From Lachnospiraceae bacterium UBA3863 (GTDB lineage: Bacteria > Bacillota > Clostridia > Lachnospirales > Lachnospiraceae): a stretch of 8,091 nucleotides of DNA. A program made the position numbers and the translations under genes. Positions 1 through 6,374 of this stretch are shown one piece after another. Under the pieces are notes generated by a model. That model made no database searches and was not told the origin of the DNA. It saw only the letters and a list, made by a program, of their open reading frames with translations. The first letter of the stretch is position 1. Each line of letters begins with the position of its first letter. The stretch is taken from contig DGGX01000062.1 in assembly GCA_002392385.1 (NCBI GenBank), positions 8,363 to 16,453 on the forward strand. Reading direction: 5' to 3'.

Positions 1-3000
1 TGGGACGGACCGGCGGCGATCCTCTTCACGGACGGCGAACTGCTTGGTGCGACGCTGGATCGCAACGGCCTGCGCCCGTCCCGCTATTACGTGACGGATG
101 ACGACCGGCTGATCCTCGCCTCCGAAGTGGGCGTCCTGGATATCCCGGAGGACCATATCGTACAGAAATCCCGCCTGGAGCCCGGCCGGATCCTGCTCGT
201 GGACACGCGGGAGAAAAGGATCATCACCGACGGGGAGTGCAAGCACCGCTACGCGGAGGCGCAGCCCTACGGGGAGTGGCTCGACACATCGCTCCTGCAC
301 CTCTCCCGGCTCCCGATCCCGAACCACCGGATCGCAGATCACCCGCAGATCCAGAGAGACCGCCTCTACAAGGCCTTCGGCTACACCTACGAGGACGTGC
401 GGGACCAGATCCTGCCCATGGCTGAGAACGGCATCGAGCCAACGGTCTCCATGGGACATGATGTTCCGCTGGCGATGCTCTCGGAGCACCATCAGCTGCT
501 GTTCTGCTATTTCAAGCAGCTTTTTGCCCAGGTGACCAATCCGCCCATCGACTCCCTGAGGGAGAAAGTCGTGACAGACACCACGGTCTACGTGGGCTCG
601 GACGGCGACCTGCTGCAGCCGGGCAGCGGCAACTGCCGGGTTCTCGAGATCAACAATCCGATCCTGACTGTGACGGACCTGCTCAAGATCCGCGCGCTGG
701 ACCGGCCGGGCTTCTCCTGCGCCACGGTCCCGCTTCTCTACTACAAGCACACCTCCCTGGAGCACGCCCTCGAGCAGCTCAACGTGCAGGTGGACCGCGC
801 CGCAGGCGACGGACACAACATCATCATCCTGTCCGACCGGGGCGTGGACGAGAACCACATGCCCATCCCCTCTCTGCTGGCTGTCTCCTCCGTGGAACAG
901 CATCTGGTCCGGACGAGAAAAAGGACCCGCGTCTCCCTGATCCTGGAGAGCGGGGAGCCCCGGGAAGTCCACCACATGGCCATGCTCCTGGGCTTCGGTG
1001 TGCGGGCGGTCCAGCCCTACCTGGCCCACGAGTGCATCCGGGAGATGATCAGCATGGGGATCCTGGACAAGGACCCCTATACCGCCGTCGAAGACTACAA
1101 CAGAGCCCTTCTCACCGGCGTCACCAGGATCGCCGCCAAAATGGGCATCTCCACGATCCAGTCCTACCAGTCCGCCAGGATCTTCGAGGCCGTCGGGCTC
1201 GGGCGGGAGGTGATCGACCGCTATTTCACCGGGACTGTCTCCCGTGTGGGCGGCATCGGAATCCGGGAGATCGGTGAGGACGTGGAGTACCGGCATGACC
1301 GGGGATTCGACCCGCTGGGTCTGCCCACGGACACCAGCCTGGATTCTCTGGGCTTCCACTCTCTGCGCAGCGGGGAGGACAAAGAGGACCATCTCTACAG
1401 CCCTCGCACCATCATCCTGCTCCAGCAGGCGGTCAGGGAGGGCAGCTACGAGAAGTTCTGCGAATATACAAAACTGGTGGACGATGAAGGAAGACCGCAC
1501 ACCCTGCGGGCCCTCCTGTCCCTGGTGCCCGCCGCGGAGCCGGTGCCTCTCGAGGAGGTCGAGAGCGAAGCGTCCATCGTGAAGCGTTTCCAGACCGGCG
1601 CCATGTCCTACGGCTCTCTCTCCAAGGAGGCCCACGAGACCCTGGCGGAGGCCATGAACAGCCTGGGCGGCAAGTCCAATACCGGCGAGGGCGGCGAGGA
1701 TCCCTCCCGCTTCGGCACCATCCGCAACAGCGCAGTCAAGCAGGTGGCCTCCGGCCGCTTCGGCGTCAACAGCGCCTACCTGTGCAGCGCTCAGGAGATC
1801 CAGATCAAGATGGCCCAGGGGGCCAAACCCGGCGAGGGCGGCCACCTGCCCGGCCGGAAGGTCTACCCCTGGGTGGCGGCGACCCGCTGCAGCACCCCTG
1901 GCGTGGCCCTGATCTCCCCGCCGCCCCACCACGACATCTATTCCATCGAGGACCTGGCCCAGCTCATCTATGACCTGAAAAACGCCGGGAGAAAAGCCCG
2001 CATCAGCGTGAAGCTGGCCTCTGAGTGCGGGGTCGGCACCATCGCTTCGGGCGTCGCCAAGGCGGGCGCCCAGGTCATCCTGATCTCCGGCTATGACGGG
2101 GGGACGGGGGCGGCGCCATTCTCCTCCGTCCATCACGCAGGGCTTCCCTGGGAGCTGGGGCTGTCCGAGGCGCACCAGAGCCTCATCGAGAGTGGCCTGC
2201 GCAGCCGTGTGATCCTGGAGACGGACGGCAAGCTCATGAGCGGCCGGGACGTGGCCATCGCGGCGCTTCTGGGCGCTGAGGAGTTCGGATTCGCCACGGC
2301 GCCGCTGGTGTGCATGGGCTGCATGATGATGCGGGTCTGTTCCAAAGACACCTGCCCGGCGGGTATCGCCACCCAGAATGAGCAGTTGCGGAAGCGCTTC
2401 TCCGGCAGGCCGGAATATGTCCGCAATTTCATGCTCTTCATCGCCCGGCAGCTCCGGGAGATCATGGCGCAGCTGGGCTTCAGGACCGTGCAGGAGATGG
2501 TGGGCAGGACCGACCGGCTCAGCGTTCGCGGGGCGGAGCACTCCCTGCGCGGGTCCCTGGCGGACCTGACGAGGATCCTGGACAGCCGCTACGCCCACAG
2601 CGCCAAGAGGTGCTTCGATCCGGCGGATATCTATGATTTTGCCCTGGAGAAGACCGTGGATGAACGGGTCCTGATCCCGGCTCTGGAGGAGGCCTGCGCG
2701 GCGGGAGATCCCCATATGCGCTGCAGCGTCCGCGTCTCCAGCACCGACCGCACCTTCGGCACCCTGCTGGGGAGCCGCGTGACGGAGCGCTTCGGCAGCA
2801 GTCTGGAGGAGGACACGATCCAGATCGACGCCGAGGGTGGCGGAGGGCAGTCCTTCGGGGCTTTTCTCCCGGCGGGGGTGACCATCCGCCTGTCGGGCGA
2901 CGCCAACGACGGCTTCGGCAAGGGCCTGTCCGGCGGCAAGCTGATAGTCCGTCCGCCGGAGAATGCGGCCTACGCGGCGCATGACAACTGCGTCGTCGGC

Positions 3001-3507
3001 AACGTGGCTCTTTACGGCGCCACAGCCGGCCGGGCCTACTTCTGCGGCATCGCCGGGGAGCGGTTCTGCGTCCGCAATTCCGGCGCCACGGCGGTGGCGG
3101 AGGGCTGCGGCGACCACGGTCTGGAGTACATGACCGGCGGCCGGGCGGTGATCCTGGGCCGGACCGGGAAGAACCTGGCGGCGGGCATGAGCGGCGGCAT
3201 CGCCTACGTGCTGGACAGCGACCACACCCTCTACCTGCGGATGAACAAGGACATGGCGGGTCTCGGGCCCGTCACGGAGAAGTACGACATCGCGGAGCTC
3301 CGGGAGATCCTGGAGGACTACGTGAAGGAGACGGGCAGCCCCTTCGCCGGGGACATCCTGGCTCACTTCGAGGAGCGCCTGCCCGAATTCAAGAAAGTGG
3401 TGCCTTACGATTATCAGAAGATGCTGACGGCGATCTCCCGCTTCGAGGAGCAGGGCATCGACAACGAACACGCCGTGCTGGAGGCTTTCAAGGCGCTGGC
3501 CGGATGA
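1..3507 (+). CDS. gltB: Glutamate synthase [NADPH] large (alpha) subunit, 5'-truncated by the window edge
   Basis: This is the large subunit of glutamate synthase, a cytoplasmic flavoenzyme. It hydrolyses glutamine, tunnels the ammonia and reduces 2-oxoglutarate plus ammonia to glutamate. The frame is open from base 1; the GTG at 91 is internal because family sequence (DRNGLRPSRY, codons 20-29, the end of the class II glutaminase domain) lies upstream of it. In order: the central ammonia-transferase-like domain (SDRG at codons 278-281, LLGFGVRAVQPYL further on); the FMN/2-oxoglutarate synthase domain (TGAMSYGSLS 532-541, TGEGGE 561-566, GYDGGTGA 697-704); the 3Fe-4S site with Cys774, Cys780 and Cys785 (C-x5-C-x4-C); and the C-terminal GXGXG beta-helix (GQSFGAF from 949, GDANDGFGKGLSGGK 966-980). 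The family is about 1500 residues; 1168 are visible, so roughly 350, including the catalytic N-terminal Cys, are missing to the left. No frameshift is seen. gltD follows after a 127-nt repeat-filled gap. Family assignment is very secure. Confidence 0.97.
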   Translation, partial: WDGPAAILFTDGELLGATLDRNGLRPSRYYVTDDDRLILASEVGVLDIPEDHIVQKSRLEPGRILLVDTREKRIITDGECKHRYAEAQPYGEWLDTSLLHLSRLPIPNHRIADHPQIQRDRLYKAFGYTYEDVRDQILPMAENGIEPTVSMGHDVPLAMLSEHHQLLFCYFKQLFAQVTNPPIDSLREKVVTDTTVYVGSDGDLLQPGSGNCRVLEINNPILTVTDLLKIRALDRPGFSCATVPLLYYKHTSLEHALEQLNVQVDRAAGDGHNIIILSDRGVDENHMPIPSLLAVSSVEQHLVRTRKRTRVSLILESGEPREVHHMAMLLGFGVRAVQPYLAHECIREMISMGILDKDPYTAVEDYNRALLTGVTRIAAKMGISTIQSYQSARIFEAVGLGREVIDRYFTGTVSRVGGIGIREIGEDVEYRHDRGFDPLGLPTDTSLDSLGFHSLRSGEDKEDHLYSPRTIILLQQAVREGSYEKFCEYTKLVDDEGRPHTLRALLSLVPAAEPVPLEEVESEASIVKRFQTGAMSYGSLSKEAHETLAEAMNSLGGKSNTGEGGEDPSRFGTIRNSAVKQVASGRFGVNSAYLCSAQEIQIKMAQGAKPGEGGHLPGRKVYPWVAATRCSTPGVALISPPPHHDIYSIEDLAQLIYDLKNAGRKARISVKLASECGVGTIASGVAKAGAQVILISGYDGGTGAAPFSSVHHAGLPWELGLSEAHQSLIESGLRSRVILETDGKLMSGRDVAIAALLGAEEFGFATAPLVCMGCMMMRVCSKDTCPAGIATQNEQLRKRFSGRPEYVRNFMLFIARQLREIMAQLGFRTVQEMVGRTDRLSVRGAEHSLRGSLADLTRILDSRYAHSAKRCFDPADIYDFALEKTVDERVLIPALEEACAAGDPHMRCSVRVSSTDRTFGTLLGSRVTERFGSSLEEDTIQIDAEGGGGQSFGAFLPAGVTIRLSGDANDGFGKGLSGGKLIVRPPENAAYAAHDNCVVGNVALYGATAGRAYFCGIAGERFCVRNSGATAVAEGCGDHGLEYMTGGRAVILGRTGKNLAAGMSGGIAYVLDSDHTLYLRMNKDMAGLGPVTEKYDIAELREILEDYVKETGSPFAGDILAHFEERLPEFKKVVPYDYQKMLTAISRFEEQGIDNEHAVLEAFKALAG

Positions 3508-3509
3508 AC

Positions 3510-3580
3510 GCGCGCAGGGGACGGTTCTCCGCGCGCTCTTGAAATCGCGCAGAGCGCGCGGAGAACCGTCCCCTGCGCGC
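3510..3580 (+). repeat. 30-bp perfect inverted repeat, 11-nt loop (strong hairpin)
   Basis: Left arm 3510-3539 and right arm 3551-3580 are exact reverse complements over 30 bp, separated by 11 nt (3540-3550). Pairing stops at both ends (C3509 against T3581; T3540 against C3550). In a gltBD transcript this would be a very stable GC-rich hairpin beginning 3 nt after the gltB stop codon. No U-run follows (the next bases are tctacggtca), so it is not a typical intrinsic terminator. Protection of the upstream gltB 3' end, partial attenuation, or no function at all are all possible. The left arm can alternatively pair with copy 3 (3510-3535 with 3595-3620, 26 bp). Confidence 0.9.
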
Positions 3581-3623
3581 TCTACGGTCATTACCGCGCG
3601 GAGAACCGTCCCCTGCGCGCTCT
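3510..3623. repeat. REP-like repeat cluster: three copies of a 27-bp unit in the gltB-gltD gap
   Basis: The unit is GCGCGC, then AGGGGACGGTTCTCC, then GCGCGC. Copy 1 lies at 3510-3536 on the plus strand. Copies 2 (3554-3580) and 3 (3594-3620) are in the opposite orientation; copy 3 has one mismatch (ccgcgc at 3594-3599). Copies 2 and 3 form an exact 29-nt direct repeat (3555-3583 and 3595-3623) with a 40-nt offset. Each unit is itself an imperfect palindrome: in copy 1 the GCGCGC ends pair, one A is unpaired, GGGGA pairs with TCTCC (one G-U), and CGGT is the loop. Short GC-rich palindromes in alternating orientation between genes are the architecture of REP/BIME elements. Assignment to that class is inference, because only one locus is visible. 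No transposase or target-site duplication is seen. Confidence 0.85.
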
Positions 3624-3629
3624 GGGAGG
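3624..3629 (+). promoter_or_regulatory. Ribosome binding site deciding the gltD start
   Basis: GGGAGG lies 5 nt before the ATG at 3635. It fixes this start over the in-frame TTG at 3539, whose 32 extra residues would be encoded by the repeat cluster and resemble nothing in the GltD family. The site begins 1 nt after the end of the third repeat copy, so folding of that copy could affect its accessibility (inference). Confidence 0.8.
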
Positions 3630-3634
3630 CAGAA

Positions 3635-5188
3635 ATGGGTAAAGAGACAGGATTTCTCGAGTACAGGAGAAGAGCGAACGGGGATATCCCGCCGGCGGAG
3701 CGGATCCGGACTTTCGGGGAGTTCCACACGCCGCTGGATACGCCGGCCCGCAGGGAACAGGCTGCCCGCTGCATGAACTGCGGCGTGCCGCTCTGTCAGT
3801 CCGCCATGGTCCTCGGCGGCATGGTCACGGGCTGTCCCCTCCACAACCTGGTCCCCGAGTGGAACGACCAGATCTACCGGGCCCACGACGCCCACGCCTA
3901 CGCGCGCCTGGCCAGGACCAGCAATTTCCCCGAATTCACCGGCCGCGTCTGCCCCGCCCTGTGCGAGAAAGCCTGCATCAACGGCCAGTACGGCGACCCG
4001 GTGACCATCCACGACAACGAGCTCTTCCTGATCGAGCGCGCCTCCGCTGAGGGTTATGTCCGCCCGCGCATCCCCGCCGTCAGAAGCGGGAAGAAGGTCG
4101 CCGTCATCGGCAGCGGCCCCTCGGGTCTTGCGGCCGCGGACAGCCTCAACCGTCGCGGGCACAGCGTCACAGTCTATGAGCGGGAGGACCGGATCGGCGG
4201 CCTCCTCATGTACGGGATCCCCAACATGAAGCTGGACAAAAGGGTCATCGACCGCCACCGCCGCCTGATGGAGGCGGAGGGCGTCCGCTTCGTGACCGGC
4301 TGCAACATCGACACACAGGAAAAAGCATCACAGCTCCAAACAGACTATGACGCGGTCATCCTCTGCTGCGGCGCCAAGCAGCCCCGTGCCCTGTCCGCCG
4401 CGGTGAAGGACGCGCAGGGGACGGATACCGGCCTGACAGTGCAGGATGTCGGCGGGGTCCACTACGCCGTGGATTTCCTGACAGCCACCACCAGGGCACT
4501 GCTGGCGGAGGGCGGACCGGACACACCGGAGACCGCGGAGAAGATCCTCCGCCGCCGGGGCGTCATTTCCGCCCGAGGTAAGCACGTGATCGTGGTCGGC
4601 GGCGGCGACACGGGCAACGACTGCATCGGGACGGCCATGCGCCACGGCTGCAGGTCCGTTATGGCCCTGGAGATGATGCCGGCCCCGCCGGCGGAGCGCA
4701 CGCCCGGCAATCCCTGGCCGGAGTGGCCCAGGACCCTGCGCACGGACTACGGCCACGAGGAGGCGGCGGCCGTCTTCGGCCAGGACCCGCGGGTCTTCAG
4801 CACTACCGTCAAGGAGCTGATCGTCACAGCCTCGGGACATCTCCGCAAGGTGAAGACCGTGCAGGTCCGCTTCGAAGGCGGCCGCCTCACGGAGGTGCCG
4901 GGCAGCGAGCAGGTCCTCCCCTGCGAGCTGCTCCTGATCGCGGCGGGCTTCACCGGCTGCCAGCCCTATACGGCGGAGAGCTTCGGCGTGCCGCTGACGG
5001 CGCGGGGAGCCGTGGAGACGGCGCAGGCCGGCTTCCCCTACGCGGGCTCCTATGCAACGAATGTGCCGGGCGTCTACAGCGCCGGCGACATGCGCAGAGG
5101 CCAGTCCCTGGTGGTGTGGGCCATCGCGGAGGGGCGCCTGTGCGCGGAGGAGGTCGACAGGGACCTGATGGGATACTCGACCAGATGA
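3635..5188 (+). CDS. gltD: Glutamate synthase [NADPH] small (beta) subunit
   Basis: The 517-residue FAD/Fe-S subunit takes electrons from NADPH and passes them to the FMN site of GltB. The N-terminal ferredoxin-like domain has the 4Fe-4S cysteines C46, C49, C54 and C67 (RCMNCGVPLC, then GCPLHN), and C106, C110 and C114 (CPALCEKAC). The FAD fold follows with GSGPSG at 159-164. The inserted NADPH-binding fold has GGGDTG at 322-327. The C-terminal FAD motif is GVYSAGDMRRGQSLVVWAI from 479. The start is ATG 3635, behind GGGAGG. Length is near or slightly above the family's usual 470-500. About 11-12 extra residues (near 259-270, DAQGTDTGLTVQ) lie between the conserved PR (250-251) and GVHYAVDFL (274-282), where family members I recall have about ten residues; a 14-nt match to the upstream repeat falls there. 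The stop overlaps the carA ATG. Related subunits such as NfnB share this fold, but adjacency to gltB makes GltD the clear choice. Confidence 0.96.
   Translation: MGKETGFLEYRRRANGDIPPAERIRTFGEFHTPLDTPARREQAARCMNCGVPLCQSAMVLGGMVTGCPLHNLVPEWNDQIYRAHDAHAYARLARTSNFPEFTGRVCPALCEKACINGQYGDPVTIHDNELFLIERASAEGYVRPRIPAVRSGKKVAVIGSGPSGLAAADSLNRRGHSVTVYEREDRIGGLLMYGIPNMKLDKRVIDRHRRLMEAEGVRFVTGCNIDTQEKASQLQTDYDAVILCCGAKQPRALSAAVKDAQGTDTGLTVQDVGGVHYAVDFLTATTRALLAEGGPDTPETAEKILRRRGVISARGKHVIVVGGGDTGNDCIGTAMRHGCRSVMALEMMPAPPAERTPGNPWPEWPRTLRTDYGHEEAAAVFGQDPRVFSTTVKELIVTASGHLRKVKTVQVRFEGGRLTEVPGSEQVLPCELLLIAAGFTGCQPYTAESFGVPLTARGAVETAQAGFPYAGSYATNVPGVYSAGDMRRGQSLVVWAIAEGRLCAEEVDRDLMGYSTR
4411..4424 (+). repeat. 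14-nt exact match to the REP-like unit inside gltD
   Basis: CGCGCAGGGGACGG matches positions 3511-3524 of repeat copy 1 exactly, with mismatches immediately outside on both sides. It encodes part of the DAQGTDT segment of GltD, at a point where the protein looks longer than usual. It may be a remnant of a repeat insertion that became coding, or a coincidence in G-rich sequence. No paired inverted copy lies beside it. Confidence 0.4.
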
Positions 5189-6372
5189 AAGGCGGTCAGA
5201 CAGTGGCAAGCGAATCCGGCGTGTACAGAAAAAAGGCATATCTGATCCTGGAGGACGGCAGCATCTACACGGGCAGCGCGATCGGCGCCGACCGGGAGGT
5301 GATCGCGGAGATCGTCTTCAACACCTCCATGACCGGCTATCAGGAGATTCTCACGGACCCGTCCTACGCCGGTCAGGCAGTGGTGATGACCTATCCCCTG
5401 ATCGGCAACTACGGCGTGAGCGGGGAGGAGATGGAGAGCCGGCGCCCCTGGGCGGAGGCGCTGCTGGTGCGCCAGTTCTCCCGGATCCCCAGCAACTGGC
5501 ATGCGGAGGGGACCCTGCAGGCTTTTCTCGAGCGCTATGACGTGCCCGGGATCGAGGGGATCGACACCCGGAGTCTGACCCGGCACCTGCGCGACCACGG
5601 CACCATGAACGGCTGCATCACCACGGACTGCTATGCGGGGGAGGCGCTGGAGGAGCTCCTCCGGAAGATCCGGGCCTATCGCCCCGCCGGGGTGGTGCGC
5701 CGGACGACCTCCCGGGAGATCCATACAGTGCTGCCGGCCGCGGGGACCGGCGCAGGCTCCGCAGAGAGCGCAGCAGAAAGCACAGCCGGGAATCCTTCCG
5801 GACACGCCCTGCGCGTCGCCCTCCTGGATCTCGGGGCCAAGGACAGCATCGTCGATTCCCTGGTCCGCCGCGGGTGCGAGGTGACGGTCTATCCCGCCTT
5901 TACGCCTGCGGAGAGGATCCTGGCGGACGCGCCGGACGGGATTATGCTCTCCAACGGGCCCGGCGACCCGAAGGAGGATCCCGGGATCATACGGGAGGTC
6001 CGGCAGATGTGCGAAGCGGATATCCCGCTGTTCGCCATCTGCCTGGGGCACCAGATCGTGGCGCTGGCGGAGGGCGGCGACACATACAGACTGGGCTTCG
6101 GACACCGGGGCGGGAACCATCCCGTCAAGGACATGCAGACAGGGCGGACCCTGATCACGACCCAGAACCACGGGTACGCGGTGGATGCGGGAAGCTTTGC
6201 CCGCGGGACGGCGGAGGAGTGGTTCCGCAACCTTCATGACGGGACCAACGAGGGCCTGCTGTATCCGGGACGGCGGATCCGCACCGTGCAGTTTCATCCG
6301 GAGGCGCGGCCGGGACCGGCGGATGCGGACGGACTGTTTGACGTTTTTATGGAAATGATGGAGCAGAGGTGA
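5185..6372 (+). CDS. carA: Carbamoyl-phosphate synthetase, small (glutaminase) subunit
   Basis: CarA hydrolyses glutamine and delivers ammonia through a tunnel to CarB, feeding arginine and pyrimidine synthesis in the cytoplasm. From ATG 5185 it is 395 residues. The N-terminal domain is typical ([43 protein letters not shown]). The C-terminal class I amidotransferase domain has nucleophile Cys286 (AICLGHQ), His371 and Glu373 (FHPEA), plus [11 protein letters not shown] and TQNHGYAVD. An Ala/Ser/Gly-rich linker (residues 185-208, nt 5737-5808) joins the domains; E. coli CarA also has a linker here, so it is unusual mainly in composition. Start choice is uncertain. ATG 5185 overlaps the gltD stop as ATGA but has only a weak upstream site. 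In-frame GTG 5203 has AAAGGCGG 7 nt upstream. GTG 5221 gives a protein beginning just before the conserved YLILEDG. carB follows 2 nt after the stop. Confidence 0.96.
   Translation: MKGGQTVASESGVYRKKAYLILEDGSIYTGSAIGADREVIAEIVFNTSMTGYQEILTDPSYAGQAVVMTYPLIGNYGVSGEEMESRRPWAEALLVRQFSRIPSNWHAEGTLQAFLERYDVPGIEGIDTRSLTRHLRDHGTMNGCITTDCYAGEALEELLRKIRAYRPAGVVRRTTSREIHTVLPAAGTGAGSAESAAESTAGNPSGHALRVALLDLGAKDSIVDSLVRRGCEVTVYPAFTPAERILADAPDGIMLSNGPGDPKEDPGIIREVRQMCEADIPLFAICLGHQIVALAEGGDTYRLGFGHRGGNHPVKDMQTGRTLITTQNHGYAVDAGSFARGTAEEWFRNLHDGTNEGLLYPGRRIRTVQFHPEARPGPADADGLFDVFMEMMEQR
5188..5195 (+). promoter_or_regulatory. Possible ribosome binding site for an alternative carA start (GTG 5203)
   Basis: AAAGGCGG sits 7 nt before the in-frame GTG at 5203. 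It is the best Shine-Dalgarno-like sequence at the gltD-carA junction; the ATG at 5185 has only GGGA at 5170-5173, 11 nt away. If GTG 5203 is used, CarA has 389 residues and begins 14 nt after the gltD stop instead of overlapping it. The sequence alone does not settle this. Confidence 0.45.
5737..5808 (+). other. Ala/Ser/Gly-rich interdomain linker segment of carA
   Basis: This stretch encodes residues 185-208 of CarA, a low-complexity run dominated by Ala, Gly, Ser, Glu and Thr. It joins the N-terminal domain, which ends near [11 protein letters not shown], to the amidotransferase domain, which begins near [13 protein letters not shown]. Its centre contains a near-repeat (GCAGAGAGC and GCAGAAAGC, encoding AES twice) and uses GCA for alanine more than the surrounding gene, which prefers GCG and GCC. 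It is probably a flexible tether. Confidence 0.6.
6365..6372 (+). promoter_or_regulatory. carB ribosome binding site overlapping the carA stop codon
   Basis: AGAGGTGA is a good match to the AGGAGGTGA consensus, and its last three bases are the carA stop. The carB ATG begins 2 nt later, with 5 nt between AGAGG and the ATG. A ribosome finishing carA therefore sits on the carB start region, which favours coupled, near-equal synthesis of the two subunits. Confidence 0.75.
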
Positions 6373-6374
6373 CT

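Noticed and set aside
91..3507. GTG at 91 as the start of gltB
   Set aside because: Bases 1-90 are in frame and encode WDGPAAILFTDG through DRNGLRPSRYY, a conserved part of the GltB glutaminase domain. The gene therefore begins outside the window.
3510..3590. Intrinsic transcription terminator between gltB and gltD
   Set aside because: The hairpin is strong but is followed by tctacggtca rather than a U-run. Ending transcription here would also separate the two subunits of one enzyme.
3510..3623. Insertion-sequence ends or a CRISPR array
   Set aside because: Only 11 nt lie between the inverted arms, so there is no transposase. There are just three units, one inverted, with spacers too short and irregular for CRISPR.
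3539..3634. TTG 3539 as the gltD start, giving a 32-residue N-terminal extension
   Set aside because: The extension is encoded by the repeat cluster and is Arg-rich with no family similarity. ATG 3635 has a good GGGAGG site 5 nt upstream and begins the usual GltD N-terminus.
4723..5184. carA reading frame extending upstream to 4723
   Set aside because: That segment overlaps conserved gltD coding sequence in another frame and encodes Gly/Arg/Ala-rich sequence without family similarity. CarA homology begins only after about 5221.
5160..5225. Pyrimidine or arginine attenuator ahead of carA
   Set aside because: There is no intergenic space: gltD coding sequence runs into the carA start, and no leader hairpin plus U-run is visible.
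3488..6297. Chain of minus-strand open frames (3488-4258, 4328-5239, 5074-6297) that nearly tile gltD and carA
   Set aside because: All are in codon register with the sense genes, so they share the same high-GC3 artefact. None shows a recognisable domain, and the sense strand carries complete conserved proteins.
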